From an uncultured Sphingomonadales bacterium (GTDB taxonomy: Bacteria > Pseudomonadota > Alphaproteobacteria > Sphingomonadales > Sphingomonadaceae): a DNA stretch of 12,698 bases. Positions 1 through 7,694 of the stretch are shown piece by piece. The translations under genes were made by a program, and so were the position numbers. The notes under the pieces were generated by a model, which was given only the letters and a program-made list of their open reading frames with translations, was not told the origin of the DNA and did no database searches. Location: positions 1 through 12,698 of the forward strand of contig CAITOD010000124.1 of NCBI GenBank assembly GCA_903893935.1, given 5' to 3'. How positions within the stretch are numbered: position 1 is the first letter of the stretch; each line of letters starts with the position of its first letter.

Positions 1-1113
1 ATGAGTTTTGCGATCATGGCCGGCCGGGTCAACTCGGTGAACCAGTTGACTTCGACCACCGCGCTGCTGGCGCTGACCAGCGACAGCGTGTTCAGGATCG
101 ACGGCGACGGCAATGGTGCGCCGCTGAGCGGGGCCAGCCCGCCGGTGATCCAGCGCGAAGTCGGGCGCGGATCATCGCGCCTGCCACCGCTGGTGGTCGA
201 CAACGTGGTGTTCTACGTGCCTTCTACCGGAGCTTCGATCCGCAGCCTCGGCTATGATTTCACGATCAACGGTCTGCGCGCGAACGACATCACGATCTTT
301 TCGCCGCATTTCTTCCAGGGCCACAGCATCGTTTCGTGGTGTCACAGTCAGGAGCCGCGCTCGCTGATCTGGGCGGTGCGCAATGACGGCAATCTGCTGT
401 GTTTCACCTGGGAGCAGGAGCAGAATGTCTGGGGCTGGACCCTGTGCGAAACCGACGGGAACGTCCTGTCGGTGTGTTCGATCACCGAGGATGGCGAAGA
501 CCGGGTCTATCTGATTGTCGAGCGGACAATCGCCGGGCGGACCACCCGTTTCGTCGAGCGCATGGTATCGCACGCATGGGACAGCCTGTCGGATTGCTGC
601 TTTCTCGATTGCGCGGTTTCGGCCAGTTTCGCCACGCCGCAAGCGAGTTTCGACGGGCTGTGGCATCTCGAAGGCTGCACCAATGTGGCGGGCATCGTCG
701 ATGGTGTGCCGGTCACCGGGCTGACCGTGACCAATGGCACTGTCACGCTGCCCGGCGCGATCGGCACGGGATCAATTGTTTCGTTCGGGCTGCCTTATGA
801 GGTCGATGTCGAGACGCTGCCTTTGCGCATCAACGCGCCAGGCCAAGGCTCCAACCTGGGCCGGATTCAAAATCCGGCGAAGGCGGTGCTGACGTTGAGC
901 GAGACCGGATCGGTCAATGCCGGGATTGGCAATCAGGACCTGTTTCCGGTGCAGCCGCGCCCAACAGATCCGGCTGGCGCCTTGTTCGATGGTACCTATC
1001 TGGTGACCATGGACAACAAAGTGCGCGACGAATGCACGGTATGGATCAACCAGACGCTGCCCTTGCCGTTCACTTTGCTTGGCGTGGCGATCGATCCGGT
1101 GATCGGCGGATGA
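1..1113 (+). CDS. Phage tail nozzle / stabilisation protein, C-terminal part (partial)
   Basis: This is the last 370 codons of a podovirus tail nozzle-type protein, the family at the T7 gp12 position that is often auto-labelled 'ubiquitin-activating E1 FCCH domain'. It would form the distal tail tube below the portal. The reading frame is open from base 1. The ATG there is probably an internal methionine: the protein opens in the middle of a conserved block (FAIMAGRVNSVNQL, then LLALTSDSVFRI), and family members normally have a few hundred residues before that point. Other family-like stretches are QEPRSLIWAVRNDGNLL at about 116-132, RFVERM at about 182-187, and a beta-rich segment with WHLEGC and VNGTVTLPG-like turns at about 220-275. 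The gene overlaps the next one by four bases (ATGA at 1110-1113). Its position directly before gp13- and gp14-like genes supports the call. The family assignment is from motif recognition only. Confidence 0.75.
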   Translation: MSFAIMAGRVNSVNQLTSTTALLALTSDSVFRIDGDGNGAPLSGASPPVIQREVGRGSSRLPPLVVDNVVFYVPSTGASIRSLGYDFTINGLRANDITIFSPHFFQGHSIVSWCHSQEPRSLIWAVRNDGNLLCFTWEQEQNVWGWTLCETDGNVLSVCSITEDGEDRVYLIVERTIAGRTTRFVERMVSHAWDSLSDCCFLDCAVSASFATPQASFDGLWHLEGCTNVAGIVDGVPVTGLTVTNGTVTLPGAIGTGSIVSFGLPYEVDVETLPLRINAPGQGSNLGRIQNPAKAVLTLSETGSVNAGIGNQDLFPVQPRPTDPAGALFDGTYLVTMDNKVRDECTVWINQTLPLPFTLLGVAIDPVIGG

Positions 1114-1595
1114 GCGCAACGGTTCGGCTGGTGCGCGCCGAGCCCGGCCATGTCCGCGCGCTGGCGCCAAAGATCCGCGCGATCGACCGGCTTGAGTGCG
1201 AGGCAATGGGCCGGACCGTCGAGCAGGCGCTTGCCCATGGCCTGGCAGCAGGCGCGCGAACCTGGAGTGCACTGATCGACGACGCGCCGCACGCGATGTT
1301 TGGTGTCGTGGTCGTATCGGCGGCTTGCGGCGAGGCCGTGCCGTGGTTTCTGGGCAGCGACGAAGTGCCCCGATACGGGCGCATGCTGCTCGAAACGGGG
1401 CCACGCATCGTGACTGCGATGCATGGCCATGGTTGCCGCCTGAGCAATTTCGTGTCCGCGGACAATCGACAGGCGATCCGCCTGCTCGAACGCTGGGGAT
1501 TTACCGTGGAACCAGAGCCGGTGGTCGTGCGCGATGTCGCATTTCGCCGGTTCATTCGGGAGATCGTGAAATGTGCGCCCCCCTCGTCCCGCTGA
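1110..1595 (+). CDS. T7 gp13-like internal virion protein with GNAT fold
   Basis: This 161-residue protein belongs to the phage Gp13 family (T7 internal virion protein A type), which has an acetyltransferase-like fold and acts in virion assembly and ejection rather than as a proven enzyme. Visible family marks are PWFLGSDE at residues 78-85 and the C-terminal block LSNFVSADNRQAIRLLERWGF at 111-131. That block matches the usual gp13 ending and the GNAT pattern in which an Asn precedes a helix and a Gly-Phe. I see no convincing acetyl-CoA loop (Q/RxxGxG/A), so catalysis is doubtful. I chose the ATG at 1110 because it overlaps the upstream TGA as ATGA, although the frame is open earlier. The gene ends 25 bases inside the next gene. 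The order nozzle, gp13, gp14 is that of T7-like tails. Confidence 0.78.
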   Translation: MSATVRLVRAEPGHVRALAPKIRAIDRLECEAMGRTVEQALAHGLAAGARTWSALIDDAPHAMFGVVVVSAACGEAVPWFLGSDEVPRYGRMLLETGPRIVTAMHGHGCRLSNFVSADNRQAIRLLERWGFTVEPEPVVVRDVAFRRFIREIVKCAPPSSR

Positions 1596-2140
1596 TCGCC
1601 ACGGGCCTTGGCGCGATCGGCACCGGGATCAGCGCCGCCTCGGCCGCGGGCCAGGCCCGCGCGCAAGCCGCAGCGGCCGACGCCAATGCCGCAGCAGAGA
1701 GCAATGCGGCGCAAGTCAGCCAGCAGAACATGCGGCAGGCCGCACTCCAGCAATACCGGCAGATGGCGCAAGTCAGCGGTGAGCAGAACCTGATGGCAGC
1801 CGCAGGCGGCGATGCCACCGGCTACGGCACAGCGGCCAATGCGCTCAACGACACGCAGATCCTCGGCAACCAGGACCTCGCGCGCATCTATGCGCAGGGC
1901 AACCAATCGCTGATGGGATCGGACATCGCGGTCGCCAACGACCTCGGGCAAGCGGCAGCCGCAAGGAGCCGAGGCTCTGCTGCGTTGGTCGGTGGCCTGT
2001 TCAATCTGGGCAGCGGACTGTTTGGCGGCGGGACCGGCAGCACATCGTCCGGCGGCCTGTCGACAGGATCGCGCGCAAGTACCAGCGCGCTGGGTGGCGC
2101 CAGCCAATATGCGCCGTTCAAGGCGGGGATGGGGCTATGA
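1571..2140 (+). CDS. T7 gp14-like internal virion protein
   Basis: This 189-residue protein resembles the gp14 / internal virion protein B family, which is ejected at infection and is thought to help build the channel through the cell envelope. It begins with a small-residue hydrophobic stretch (about 5-25, glycine/alanine rich). An alanine- and glutamine-rich helical region follows (about 26-80), then a glycine-rich tail with a second hydrophobic stretch near 140-155. This architecture is typical of gp14-like proteins. The start at 1571 has GGGAG about ten bases upstream and lies inside the end of the gp13-like gene, so translation is probably coupled. The stop overlaps the next start (ATGATG at 2137). 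The low-complexity composition makes homology weaker than for the gp13 gene; synteny carries much of the call. Confidence 0.68.
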   Translation: MCAPLVPLIATGLGAIGTGISAASAAGQARAQAAAADANAAAESNAAQVSQQNMRQAALQQYRQMAQVSGEQNLMAAAGGDATGYGTAANALNDTQILGNQDLARIYAQGNQSLMGSDIAVANDLGQAAAARSRGSAALVGGLFNLGSGLFGGGTGSTSSGGLSTGSRASTSALGGASQYAPFKAGMGL

Positions 2141-3948
2141 TGCGCGCGCCTGCCTACACGCCGCAACTTGTCCCGATCCATGCCTACAAAGAACGGTTTG
2201 CGGCACCCGAGGGACCCAACCTTGCCAGCACGATCGGGCGCGCGCTCGTGGCCGGAAGCGCCGAGATCGACCCCACGGCAAATTTGCGCAGCGCCATTCA
2301 GGCAATCAGCGATGACACCGCCGGGCGCGCCCGCGCGTTGCAGGACCGCGCAGCCATGAATGGCGTGGTCGACAGCCACGGCGCGCAGCAGGGTGGGGCC
2401 GCGGTCGCCGCGCAACCGCAAGCGCTCGATGCCCTGGCAAGGATCAGGGCAGACGGGCAAGCGGCACTGGGCTCGACCGGGATGACTGCGGCCTACGACC
2501 GGGCAATCGACCCGGCGCTTGATCTGGCTGCGAACCGGATCACCGGCCATGCCTTGCAGCAGGCCGATGTCGAGCGACAGGCGGTGGCGGAACAGGAATT
2601 GCAAGCCGCGCAGCACATGGCAGCCGGGCAATGGCGCGATCCGGCGGGTTTTGTGCAGGGCCTGGGAGCTGTGCAGGCGCTCGCGCTCGGCCAGACCGGG
2701 CCACAGACAAGCGAGGCGGATCGTGCCGATGCAGCACGCAGCGCGCTTGGCGGCACGGTGGCGAATGCCCTCGGCCAGGCGCTCGCCGCCGGTGAGCCCG
2801 AATTCGCTGCGCATATCATGGGTGGCTGGGGTGACACGCTCTCGCCGGCGGCGTACCAGCTCGCGGTGGCGCGGCTGGGCCCCGCCATACAGAACCAGCG
2901 CCTGGCAGCACGCTTTGCGCAGGCCGCTGGCGGCATTGGCGCAGGCGATGCAACATCGGTGGACCCCGTGCCGGGCACGCTGGCGATCGACGCCGCGCCG
3001 GGCGCTGCGGTTCATCCGATCGCCGGCGGCACGGTTACCGCATCGGATAATGGATCGGTGCAAGTGCTGCATCCCGATGGAAGCCGCGCGACGTATGATG
3101 GACTTGGCCTGGCATCGGTCGCGCCGGGGGACATTGTCAGCCCCATGCATCCGCTCGGCAGCGCCAGCCCGGTGGTGACACTGGCGAGCAGCCTGCCGTC
3201 TGGCGAAGCCGCCGACCCCGCCGTGCTCTTGCGCGCGGCGGGCGGGCCGGGCGCGATGATCGGCAGCACGGACACGCCGCGTATCTGGGACATGCAAGCG
3301 ATACGCGACCGCATTGCGCAAAATCCCGACATGACGCCCGACGAGCGGTCAGCGGCGGACCTGTTTGCCCTGCGCCGGATGACCGCCGACCACGCGGTGC
3401 TGTCAGCCAACGATCTCGCCGCGGGGCGGAACGCAGCGGCGCTGTTTGCCGCGAACCCGGGCGGGATGGCGCAAGCTGCCGATTTGCCCGTTTCGGTCGT
3501 TGGCCAGATGACGCCATCCACGCTGGCACAAGTCGATGGAGCTCTGCGCAATGCGGCGCAGGCAGTGACTGGCCCCGCAGTCGACAATCCCGCCGCTTTG
3601 CGCCTTGAACTTATGCAAAGGCAGGACCCTGGCGCATTTGTTCAGACCAATCTCGGGCCGCTGATCGGTGAAATCCATCCCGTCAACCTCGCGCAACTGG
3701 CCGCAGCACAAGCGAGCATTGGTAACGGGCAGTTGCCCGATGCCGGCAAAGATTCGAGGTCAGCGGTGCTCGACTCGCTCGCACGGCATGAATTCGTGAA
3801 CGGCACCACTTTGCCCGACGAAGCGCTGCCGGCGATCAAGGCCAGGGCGGAGACGCTGTTGCGCCTGAACCAGACCGATCCGGCCGACCGACCGACAATC
3901 GACACCACTGTCGCAGACGCGATCCAAAGCCAGAGCGATCGCCTTTAG
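2137..3948 (+). CDS. Large internal virion protein (gp15/gp16 position) with degenerate M23-like domain
   Basis: This 603-residue, alanine-rich, mostly helical protein occupies the place of T7 gp15/gp16. I do not recognise its full-length family. The inferred role is a structural or ejection protein of the internal core. Residues about 275-345 look like the beta-barrel of M23/LytM peptidases: an AIDAAPG element with an aspartate, then VHPIAGGTV, then NGSVQVLHPDG, then GDIVSPMHPLGSA. The zinc-binding His of HxxxD is a Thr, the catalytic His after the Tyr is absent (TYDGL), and the final HLH motif is missing, so the domain is probably inactive. No lytic transglycosylase motif and no signal peptide are visible. 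The start overlaps the gp14-like stop, and a second in-frame ATG follows immediately at 2140. An 89-base gap separates it from the next gene. Confidence 0.7.
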   Translation: MMRAPAYTPQLVPIHAYKERFAAPEGPNLASTIGRALVAGSAEIDPTANLRSAIQAISDDTAGRARALQDRAAMNGVVDSHGAQQGGAAVAAQPQALDALARIRADGQAALGSTGMTAAYDRAIDPALDLAANRITGHALQQADVERQAVAEQELQAAQHMAAGQWRDPAGFVQGLGAVQALALGQTGPQTSEADRADAARSALGGTVANALGQALAAGEPEFAAHIMGGWGDTLSPAAYQLAVARLGPAIQNQRLAARFAQAAGGIGAGDATSVDPVPGTLAIDAAPGAAVHPIAGGTVTASDNGSVQVLHPDGSRATYDGLGLASVAPGDIVSPMHPLGSASPVVTLASSLPSGEAADPAVLLRAAGGPGAMIGSTDTPRIWDMQAIRDRIAQNPDMTPDERSAADLFALRRMTADHAVLSANDLAAGRNAAALFAANPGGMAQAADLPVSVVGQMTPSTLAQVDGALRNAAQAVTGPAVDNPAALRLELMQRQDPGAFVQTNLGPLIGEIHPVNLAQLAAAQASIGNGQLPDAGKDSRSAVLDSLARHEFVNGTTLPDEALPAIKARAETLLRLNQTDPADRPTIDTTVADAIQSQSDRL

Positions 3949-4037
3949 AACGCGGGCATACCGTCTTCGCGCACATTTCACCGACCCGCCTGCAATCGCG
4001 CCGATTCCGCGTTCGGATCAGGCGCAAGGAGCCACGC
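3949..4037 (+). promoter_or_regulatory. Intergenic gap with strong ribosome binding site
   Basis: This is the longest non-coding gap in the phage block (89 bases). It separates the ejection-protein operon from the tail-adhesion genes. AAGGAG at 4026-4031 is a clear ribosome binding site for the ATG at 4038. I see no convincing hairpin plus T-run terminator and no clear -35/-10 pair. A phage promoter here is possible but not shown. Confidence 0.5.
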
Positions 4038-4601
4038 ATGGCCGATATTACCACTTCCGATCTATTGCCGGGCCTCGCCGGCAATGTCGTCAACAAACGG
4101 CTCGTCGACATGGGCGACGGAACGTATGCCGAACTGACCGTAACCACGCTCGCCGCAAGTTCCAACGCGGTGGGCACGGTCAATATCGGATCGTTGGGTG
4201 GTGCGGCTACTTCAGCCAACCAGACGATCGGCAATGCCGCGCTGGCGACTTTGTCTTCGCCCTATGCGGCGGCGGCAGCCGCGCCTCTGACAGCCACGAT
4301 CAGCGACACCACGGCGCACTTGCTTGGCCCATACACGCCGCAGCTGGCGCGCGAAATCTGGCTTACGCTCAACGCTACGACCAGCGCGACCGGCACCGCG
4401 CAGCTGCTGCGCTCAGCCGACGGCGGGGCGACCAAAGTGGGGCTGACCGCTGGCGGGCTCGCGGTCGGCGCGTACAGCTTCACTGCGCAGACCGGCGCCA
4501 TCGTCAATGAAATCGTCGCGGTCGAAACCGACGCCGCCGCGACGTATTACCTGTCGATCACCCTCACCGCCGGCACCGTTGCGTGCCGTGTGGCCCAGTA
4601 A
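4038..4601 (+). CDS. Phage tail protein with MGDGT N-terminal motif
   Basis: This is a 187-residue beta-rich virion protein. The N-terminus (MADITTSDLLPGLAG, then RLVDMGDGTYAE at about 23-34) matches in pattern the start of the large fibre gene at 7687 (RFADMGDGTWAE), which suggests a common tail-docking segment. It is followed by an ATSANQTIGNAALATL stretch of a kind seen in phage tail and fibre proteins. The C-terminal half is predicted beta-sandwich (IWLTLNATTSATGTAQLLRS, YSFTAQTGAIVNEI, TYYLSITLTAGTV). It may be a small head fibre, an adaptor, or a short receptor-binding protein. It has a good AAGGAG ribosome binding site and lies 12 bases before the tailspike gene. The exact role is unknown. 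Confidence 0.65.
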   Translation: MADITTSDLLPGLAGNVVNKRLVDMGDGTYAELTVTTLAASSNAVGTVNIGSLGGAATSANQTIGNAALATLSSPYAAAAAAPLTATISDTTAHLLGPYTPQLAREIWLTLNATTSATGTAQLLRSADGGATKVGLTAGGLAVGAYSFTAQTGAIVNEIVAVETDAAATYYLSITLTAGTVACRVAQ

Positions 4602-4613
4602 CGGAGCCGCACA

Positions 4614-6665
4614 ATGGCAGGATCAGGCGCAGCGCTTGCGAGGGCCAATGCCGCCCTCGCGACATCAAGCAACGCCGCGGCAAGCGCGGCAAAGGCGCAA
4701 ACGACCGCCGGTCAACCGCGTTCGGCAACGATTTACGCCTCTGCCTATGGCGTGGTGGCCGATGGGGTGACTGACAGCACGGCAGCAATCACCGCAGCGA
4801 TTGCGGCAGCCGCGACAGCGGCCAGCACGTCGGCCAGCGCGTTTTTTTGCGAAGTCGTGCTGCCCGCAGGCACTATCCGCACGACGGCCCCGATCGTGTG
4901 CAACAACGGGCTGACCGGCGTGCAATTCCGCATCAGGGGCGCGGGCAAGAACAGCACCCAGATCTATGCCGATTTCTACACTGCCAATGCGGCGCCGCAA
5001 TTTACGGTTTCGGGTGGCGGCGGAACGGGGGCGATCCTTTATCCGGTGTTCTACTTTGGCGTCCTGACCCGTGTTTTCGTCGCGGCCGGGGGCTCGGGCT
5101 ACACCACGGCACCAACGGCCACGCTGGCTGCCACCTCTGGCTCTGGCGCAAGTGTCGCGCTCACGGTGGCGGGCGGCGTGGTAACGGCGGCATCGGTCAC
5201 GGCGGGAGGATCGGGCTATCCGACGCCTTATGCCGGGGATGCGCTGGTCATCATCGGGTCGAACACCGAGGTCACCGACTTGTCGGTGGTTGCTTCGCCT
5301 GCGCGTGCAGCCGCGTCGAACGGCGGCAATTCGGCCTACCCCTATTTCACGACGAACAGTGGCATCCGGTTCGAACCTGCCGATCCGGGCTATATCGTCA
5401 CCGTGACGCAAAACCGGCTCGAGCGCGTGTCGGTCAGTGGCCATCCCGGCCATGGCATCCATGCTGCGCGGCAGGAACAATGGCTGATCAGTTCGGTCAT
5501 CTCGGCACAGAACGGGGCCGATGGTCTTTGCCTGCACACCGATGGCCAGTTTGCGACCGGCGCGGGCATTTCCAATACGTTCCTGCAATATCGCGGTTTT
5601 TTCAACTCTGCGCGTGGCCTGCACGTCGAATGCATGGATCAATCTACGTATATCGATTGCTGTGTGTTCCAGAACCTGCAAGGCGCCGGCGCGGTCGGTT
5701 ATGCCACTTTGTCGGGTGGCGCGATCCAGAGCGTTGCGCTTGCCAACCAGGGCATGGGCATCGTTGCAGGCACCGGCGCGGTGCTTTCGCTCAACGGCGG
5801 CGGCGGTTCGGGTGCAACCATCACACCGGTAATCAGCAATGGCGCGGTGACCGGGTTCACCGTCACCAATGGCGGATCGGGCTACAGCCAGAACCAGGTG
5901 ACCGGGGTAATTCCGGTCGTCACGGTGGCGAGCGCTGCGGGTCTGCCTGCCGGCGTCAACGAAGAGATCCTGTTCAACCAGTGCCGCAGTTTGAACTGGT
6001 TCGGCGATGTCGAAATGAACACCGGCGAAGCGGTTGGCCGCGATGTGATCAAGATGGCCGGCACTTTTGCCAGCAAATTGGGTGGGTATTTTCGTGGCGG
6101 CAGATACGGTGTGTATCTGAGCAATGCGCGCGGCTGCTCTATCGATGCCATGAGCCATTATGGCAACCCGAGCGATTACAGCAAAATAAGCATAATCAAC
6201 GATACCGGCAGCAACACACCAAATTTCGTGCCGATCATTGGCTCGTATTACAATCTCGGCCAAGTCAACAATCCGTTCTATTCGGCAAACCAGTTTCAGG
6301 CCAACGGGTTTGTCAACGGCGTCTTGATGTACTGCGGCCTGCAGGGTTCGGGGTATAGCGAGACCGATTCCGCAAGCTTTGCACCAAACCCGATCGCCAA
6401 TGGCTGCGATCAATACGTCACGCTGACCGGCAATGTGGCGATCGCCAATCCGGCGTCAGCGTTGAACGGGCTGCAGATGGTTCTGACGCTGATGCAGGAC
6501 GCCACTGGCGGTCGCGCGCCATCGTGGGGGTCGCAATTCGCGGGTGTCGGCAGCGTGGGCAGCGGCACGGCGAACCAGATCTGCGTGCTGAAATTCCGCT
6601 GTGTCACGCTGAATGCAACGCGCGGCACGCTGTGGGTCCTCGAACACAGCAGCGGGTGGTCATGA
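4614..6665 (+). CDS. Tailspike with pectate-lyase-like beta-helix
   Basis: This 683-residue receptor-binding protein probably binds or cuts surface polysaccharide. Residues 1-40 are alanine/serine rich and likely connect to the tail. The pectate-lyase-3 / right-handed beta-helix entry motif follows at 43-60 (AYGVVADGVTDST), then VVLPAGTIRTT at 81-91. Parallel beta-helix coils with repeating short strands run to about 560. Two glycine-rich 'GGSGY' modules are set into the helix, at about 154-205 and 371-430. The C-terminus (about 600-683) contains MVLTLMQDATGGRAPSW, a cap-type segment common at the ends of phage fibres. I could not identify catalytic carboxylates. GGAG lies at 4603-4606. The stop overlaps the next start (ATGA at 6662-6665). 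A run of seven T at 4842-4848 lies in the coding sequence. Confidence 0.8.
   Translation: MAGSGAALARANAALATSSNAAASAAKAQTTAGQPRSATIYASAYGVVADGVTDSTAAITAAIAAAATAASTSASAFFCEVVLPAGTIRTTAPIVCNNGLTGVQFRIRGAGKNSTQIYADFYTANAAPQFTVSGGGGTGAILYPVFYFGVLTRVFVAAGGSGYTTAPTATLAATSGSGASVALTVAGGVVTAASVTAGGSGYPTPYAGDALVIIGSNTEVTDLSVVASPARAAASNGGNSAYPYFTTNSGIRFEPADPGYIVTVTQNRLERVSVSGHPGHGIHAARQEQWLISSVISAQNGADGLCLHTDGQFATGAGISNTFLQYRGFFNSARGLHVECMDQSTYIDCCVFQNLQGAGAVGYATLSGGAIQSVALANQGMGIVAGTGAVLSLNGGGGSGATITPVISNGAVTGFTVTNGGSGYSQNQVTGVIPVVTVASAAGLPAGVNEEILFNQCRSLNWFGDVEMNTGEAVGRDVIKMAGTFASKLGGYFRGGRYGVYLSNARGCSIDAMSHYGNPSDYSKISIINDTGSNTPNFVPIIGSYYNLGQVNNPFYSANQFQANGFVNGVLMYCGLQGSGYSETDSASFAPNPIANGCDQYVTLTGNVAIANPASALNGLQMVLTLMQDATGGRAPSWGSQFAGVGSVGSGTANQICVLKFRCVTLNATRGTLWVLEHSSGWS
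5064..5238 (+). repeat. First GGSGY glycine-rich module inside the tailspike
   Basis: The encoded protein reads a beta strand, GGSGYTTAPTATL, a GSGAS turn, VAGGVVTAASV, then GGSGYPTP. This is the 'GGSGYT..PTVT ... GSGA ... nGvVt.vtvtnGGSGY' pattern found in many phage fibres. It seems inserted as a unit between beta-helix coils. It corresponds to residues about 151-208 of the tailspike. Confidence 0.65.
5721..5892 (+). repeat. Second GGSGY glycine-rich module inside the tailspike
   Basis: This is a second, more divergent copy of the module, at residues about 370-426. It reads IQSVALANQGMGI, then NGGGGSGATITPVI, then NGAVTGFTVTNGGSGYSQ. The leading GGSGY has decayed to NQGMG, while the trailing one is intact. 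It aligns with the first copy at the GSGA turn and at the GAVT / TNGGSGY end. Confidence 0.62.
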
Positions 6666-6898
6666 GCGAGCCCAATAGCAGCGAAATGCATCGCGACCTC
6701 GGTCGCCTCGAAGGACGGCTCGCCGCGATGGAAGACCGTTTTGAACGCGTCGAACAGATGCTCGACCGGATCGACGCGCGGCTGGCGCGGATCGAGAGCC
6801 GCGAAAGCCAGTTGCGCGGCGCCTGGTGGGTGCTGGCGGCGGTGTCGAGCGGCATCGGTGCGGTTGCCTGGTCGATCATCGGCCATTTCTGGAAATGA
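6662..6898 (+). CDS. Coiled-coil, single-TM protein (XhlA-like, lysis associated)
   Basis: This 78-residue protein has a charged heptad-patterned helix at about 9-50 (LGRLEGRLAAMEDRFERVEQ and onwards), followed by one hydrophobic segment at about 54-75 (WWVLAAVSSGIGAVAWSIIG). The arrangement is that of XhlA / phage hemolysin-type proteins, which sit beside holins and endolysins and may tune membrane disruption. The start is set by the ATGA overlap with the tailspike stop at 6665. Its own stop overlaps the endolysin start as ATGA at 6895-6898. It has no signal peptide; the C-terminal tail is short and basic. It could be a holin regulator or holin, or a general membrane anchor. The location favours lysis. 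Confidence 0.65.
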   Translation: MSEPNSSEMHRDLGRLEGRLAAMEDRFERVEQMLDRIDARLARIESRESQLRGAWWVLAAVSSGIGAVAWSIIGHFWK

Positions 6899-7425
6899 GC
6901 ATGACTCACACATTCACCGACGCGCTGGGTGTCGTGCTGCGCGAAGAGGGCGGCTTCGTCAAAGACGAGCGCGATCCTGGTGGTGCGACCAACCTCGGCG
7001 TGACCGCGCGCACCTGGCACGCGTGGAGCGGGCAGCCGCCGAGCGAAGCGGTGATGCGCGGGCTCACTGCCGCCAAAGTTGCCCCGCTCTACAAAGCCTG
7101 GTTCTGGGACAAGATCGGCGGCGAGGCACTGCCGGCAGCGCTTGCCTTGCCGCTGTTCGATTTTGCAGTCAACGCGGGCCCGGCGCGCGCGCTCGAAACG
7201 CTGCAAGGCGTGGTTGGTGCGCGCAAGGACGCGCAACCGGGGCCATCCACCATGCGGGCGGCGCAAGCCTATATTTCGGGCATCGGGCTTGCAAAACTGA
7301 TCACCCGTTTTTGCGACGCCCGTGCCGACTATTACCGATCGCTGCCGACATTTCCGGCCTTTGGCAAAGGCTGGCTGGCGCGTGTCGATCGTATCAAAGC
7401 GGAGGCACTGGCATGGGCTGGATGA
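6895..7425 (+). CDS. Endolysin, GH108 family (peptidoglycan muramidase type)
   Basis: This 176-residue phage lysozyme of glycoside hydrolase family 108 would cut the peptidoglycan glycan backbone at the end of infection. The catalytic glutamate lies in the REEGGF motif (E18), followed by the family signature DPGGATNLGVT at 27-37. The C-terminal half carries the PG_binding_3-type segment LFDFAVNAGPARALETLQ at 87-104 and a Pro-Ser-Thr-rich turn near 116-119. No signal peptide or TM segment is visible, so release probably depends on a holin. The ATG at 6895 overlaps the upstream stop (ATGA); a second in-frame ATG at 6901 would drop two residues and cannot be excluded. The neighbours are two small membrane proteins, as expected in a lysis cassette. 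Confidence 0.9.
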   Translation: MSMTHTFTDALGVVLREEGGFVKDERDPGGATNLGVTARTWHAWSGQPPSEAVMRGLTAAKVAPLYKAWFWDKIGGEALPAALALPLFDFAVNAGPARALETLQGVVGARKDAQPGPSTMRAAQAYISGIGLAKLITRFCDARADYYRSLPTFPAFGKGWLARVDRIKAEALAWAG

Positions 7426-7694
7426 CCCAGATGCTGACCGGAGCCGACAACCGGACCATCGCGATCGGCAGAGTGCTGGGCCTCGTGATCGCGTTTGTGC
7501 TGCTGCTGGTGTTTCCGGTGCTGGCCGCAGCGACTGTGCTCGCGGGGGCCTGCGCCGTCGCCACCTGGCGCGAATTGTTCGAGGCGCTGGGTATTTATGT
7601 GCCGCTGGTGGTCGGCGCGATCACCGCGCTGATCTGGGGCACCAACCCGACCGAGCCGAAACCGGACCGCAAGCAAGGAAACGACAATGGCTGA
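7413..7694 (+). CDS. Putative holin, two transmembrane segments
   Basis: This is a 93-residue membrane protein. The hydrophobic segments are at about 19-51 (VLGLVIAFVLLLVFPVLAAA and on; long enough for one or two passes) and 61-76 (IYVPLVVGAITALIW). A short hydrophilic tail follows (EPKPDRKQ). Size, topology and position directly after the endolysin fit a holin that would permeabilise the inner membrane for the enzyme. The start ATG lies inside the end of the endolysin gene, with GGAGG at 7401-7405 seven bases upstream. Its last eight bases overlap the fibre gene start. I do not recognise a named holin class, so the role is inferred from context. Confidence 0.68.
   Translation: MGWMTQMLTGADNRTIAIGRVLGLVIAFVLLLVFPVLAAATVLAGACAVATWRELFEALGIYVPLVVGAITALIWGTNPTEPKPDRKQGNDNG

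Noticed and set aside
1..3. ATG at the first base as the true start of the nozzle gene
   Set aside because: The protein opens inside a conserved internal block of the family, so the gene most likely begins upstream of the window.
2959..3172. Active M23 endopeptidase in the virion protein
   Set aside because: The zinc-binding and catalytic histidines are missing; only the fold-like pattern remains.
1888..3321. Long antisense open frame opposite the gp14-like gene and the 603-residue gene
   Set aside because: The composition is typical of a shadow frame, there is no ribosome binding site or motif, and the + strand is continuous with coupled genes.
4842..4848. Run of seven T as a programmed frameshift or phase-variation site in the tailspike
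   Set aside because: The frame continues with family motifs on both sides and no alternative product or slippery heptamer with a downstream structure was evident.
4665..6413. Long antisense open frame opposite the tailspike, and a long second + frame at 4847-6358
   Set aside because: These are by-products of GC-rich codon bias. Their translations are Arg/His/Cys-rich low-meaning sequence without domains, and the tailspike frame has clear homology features.
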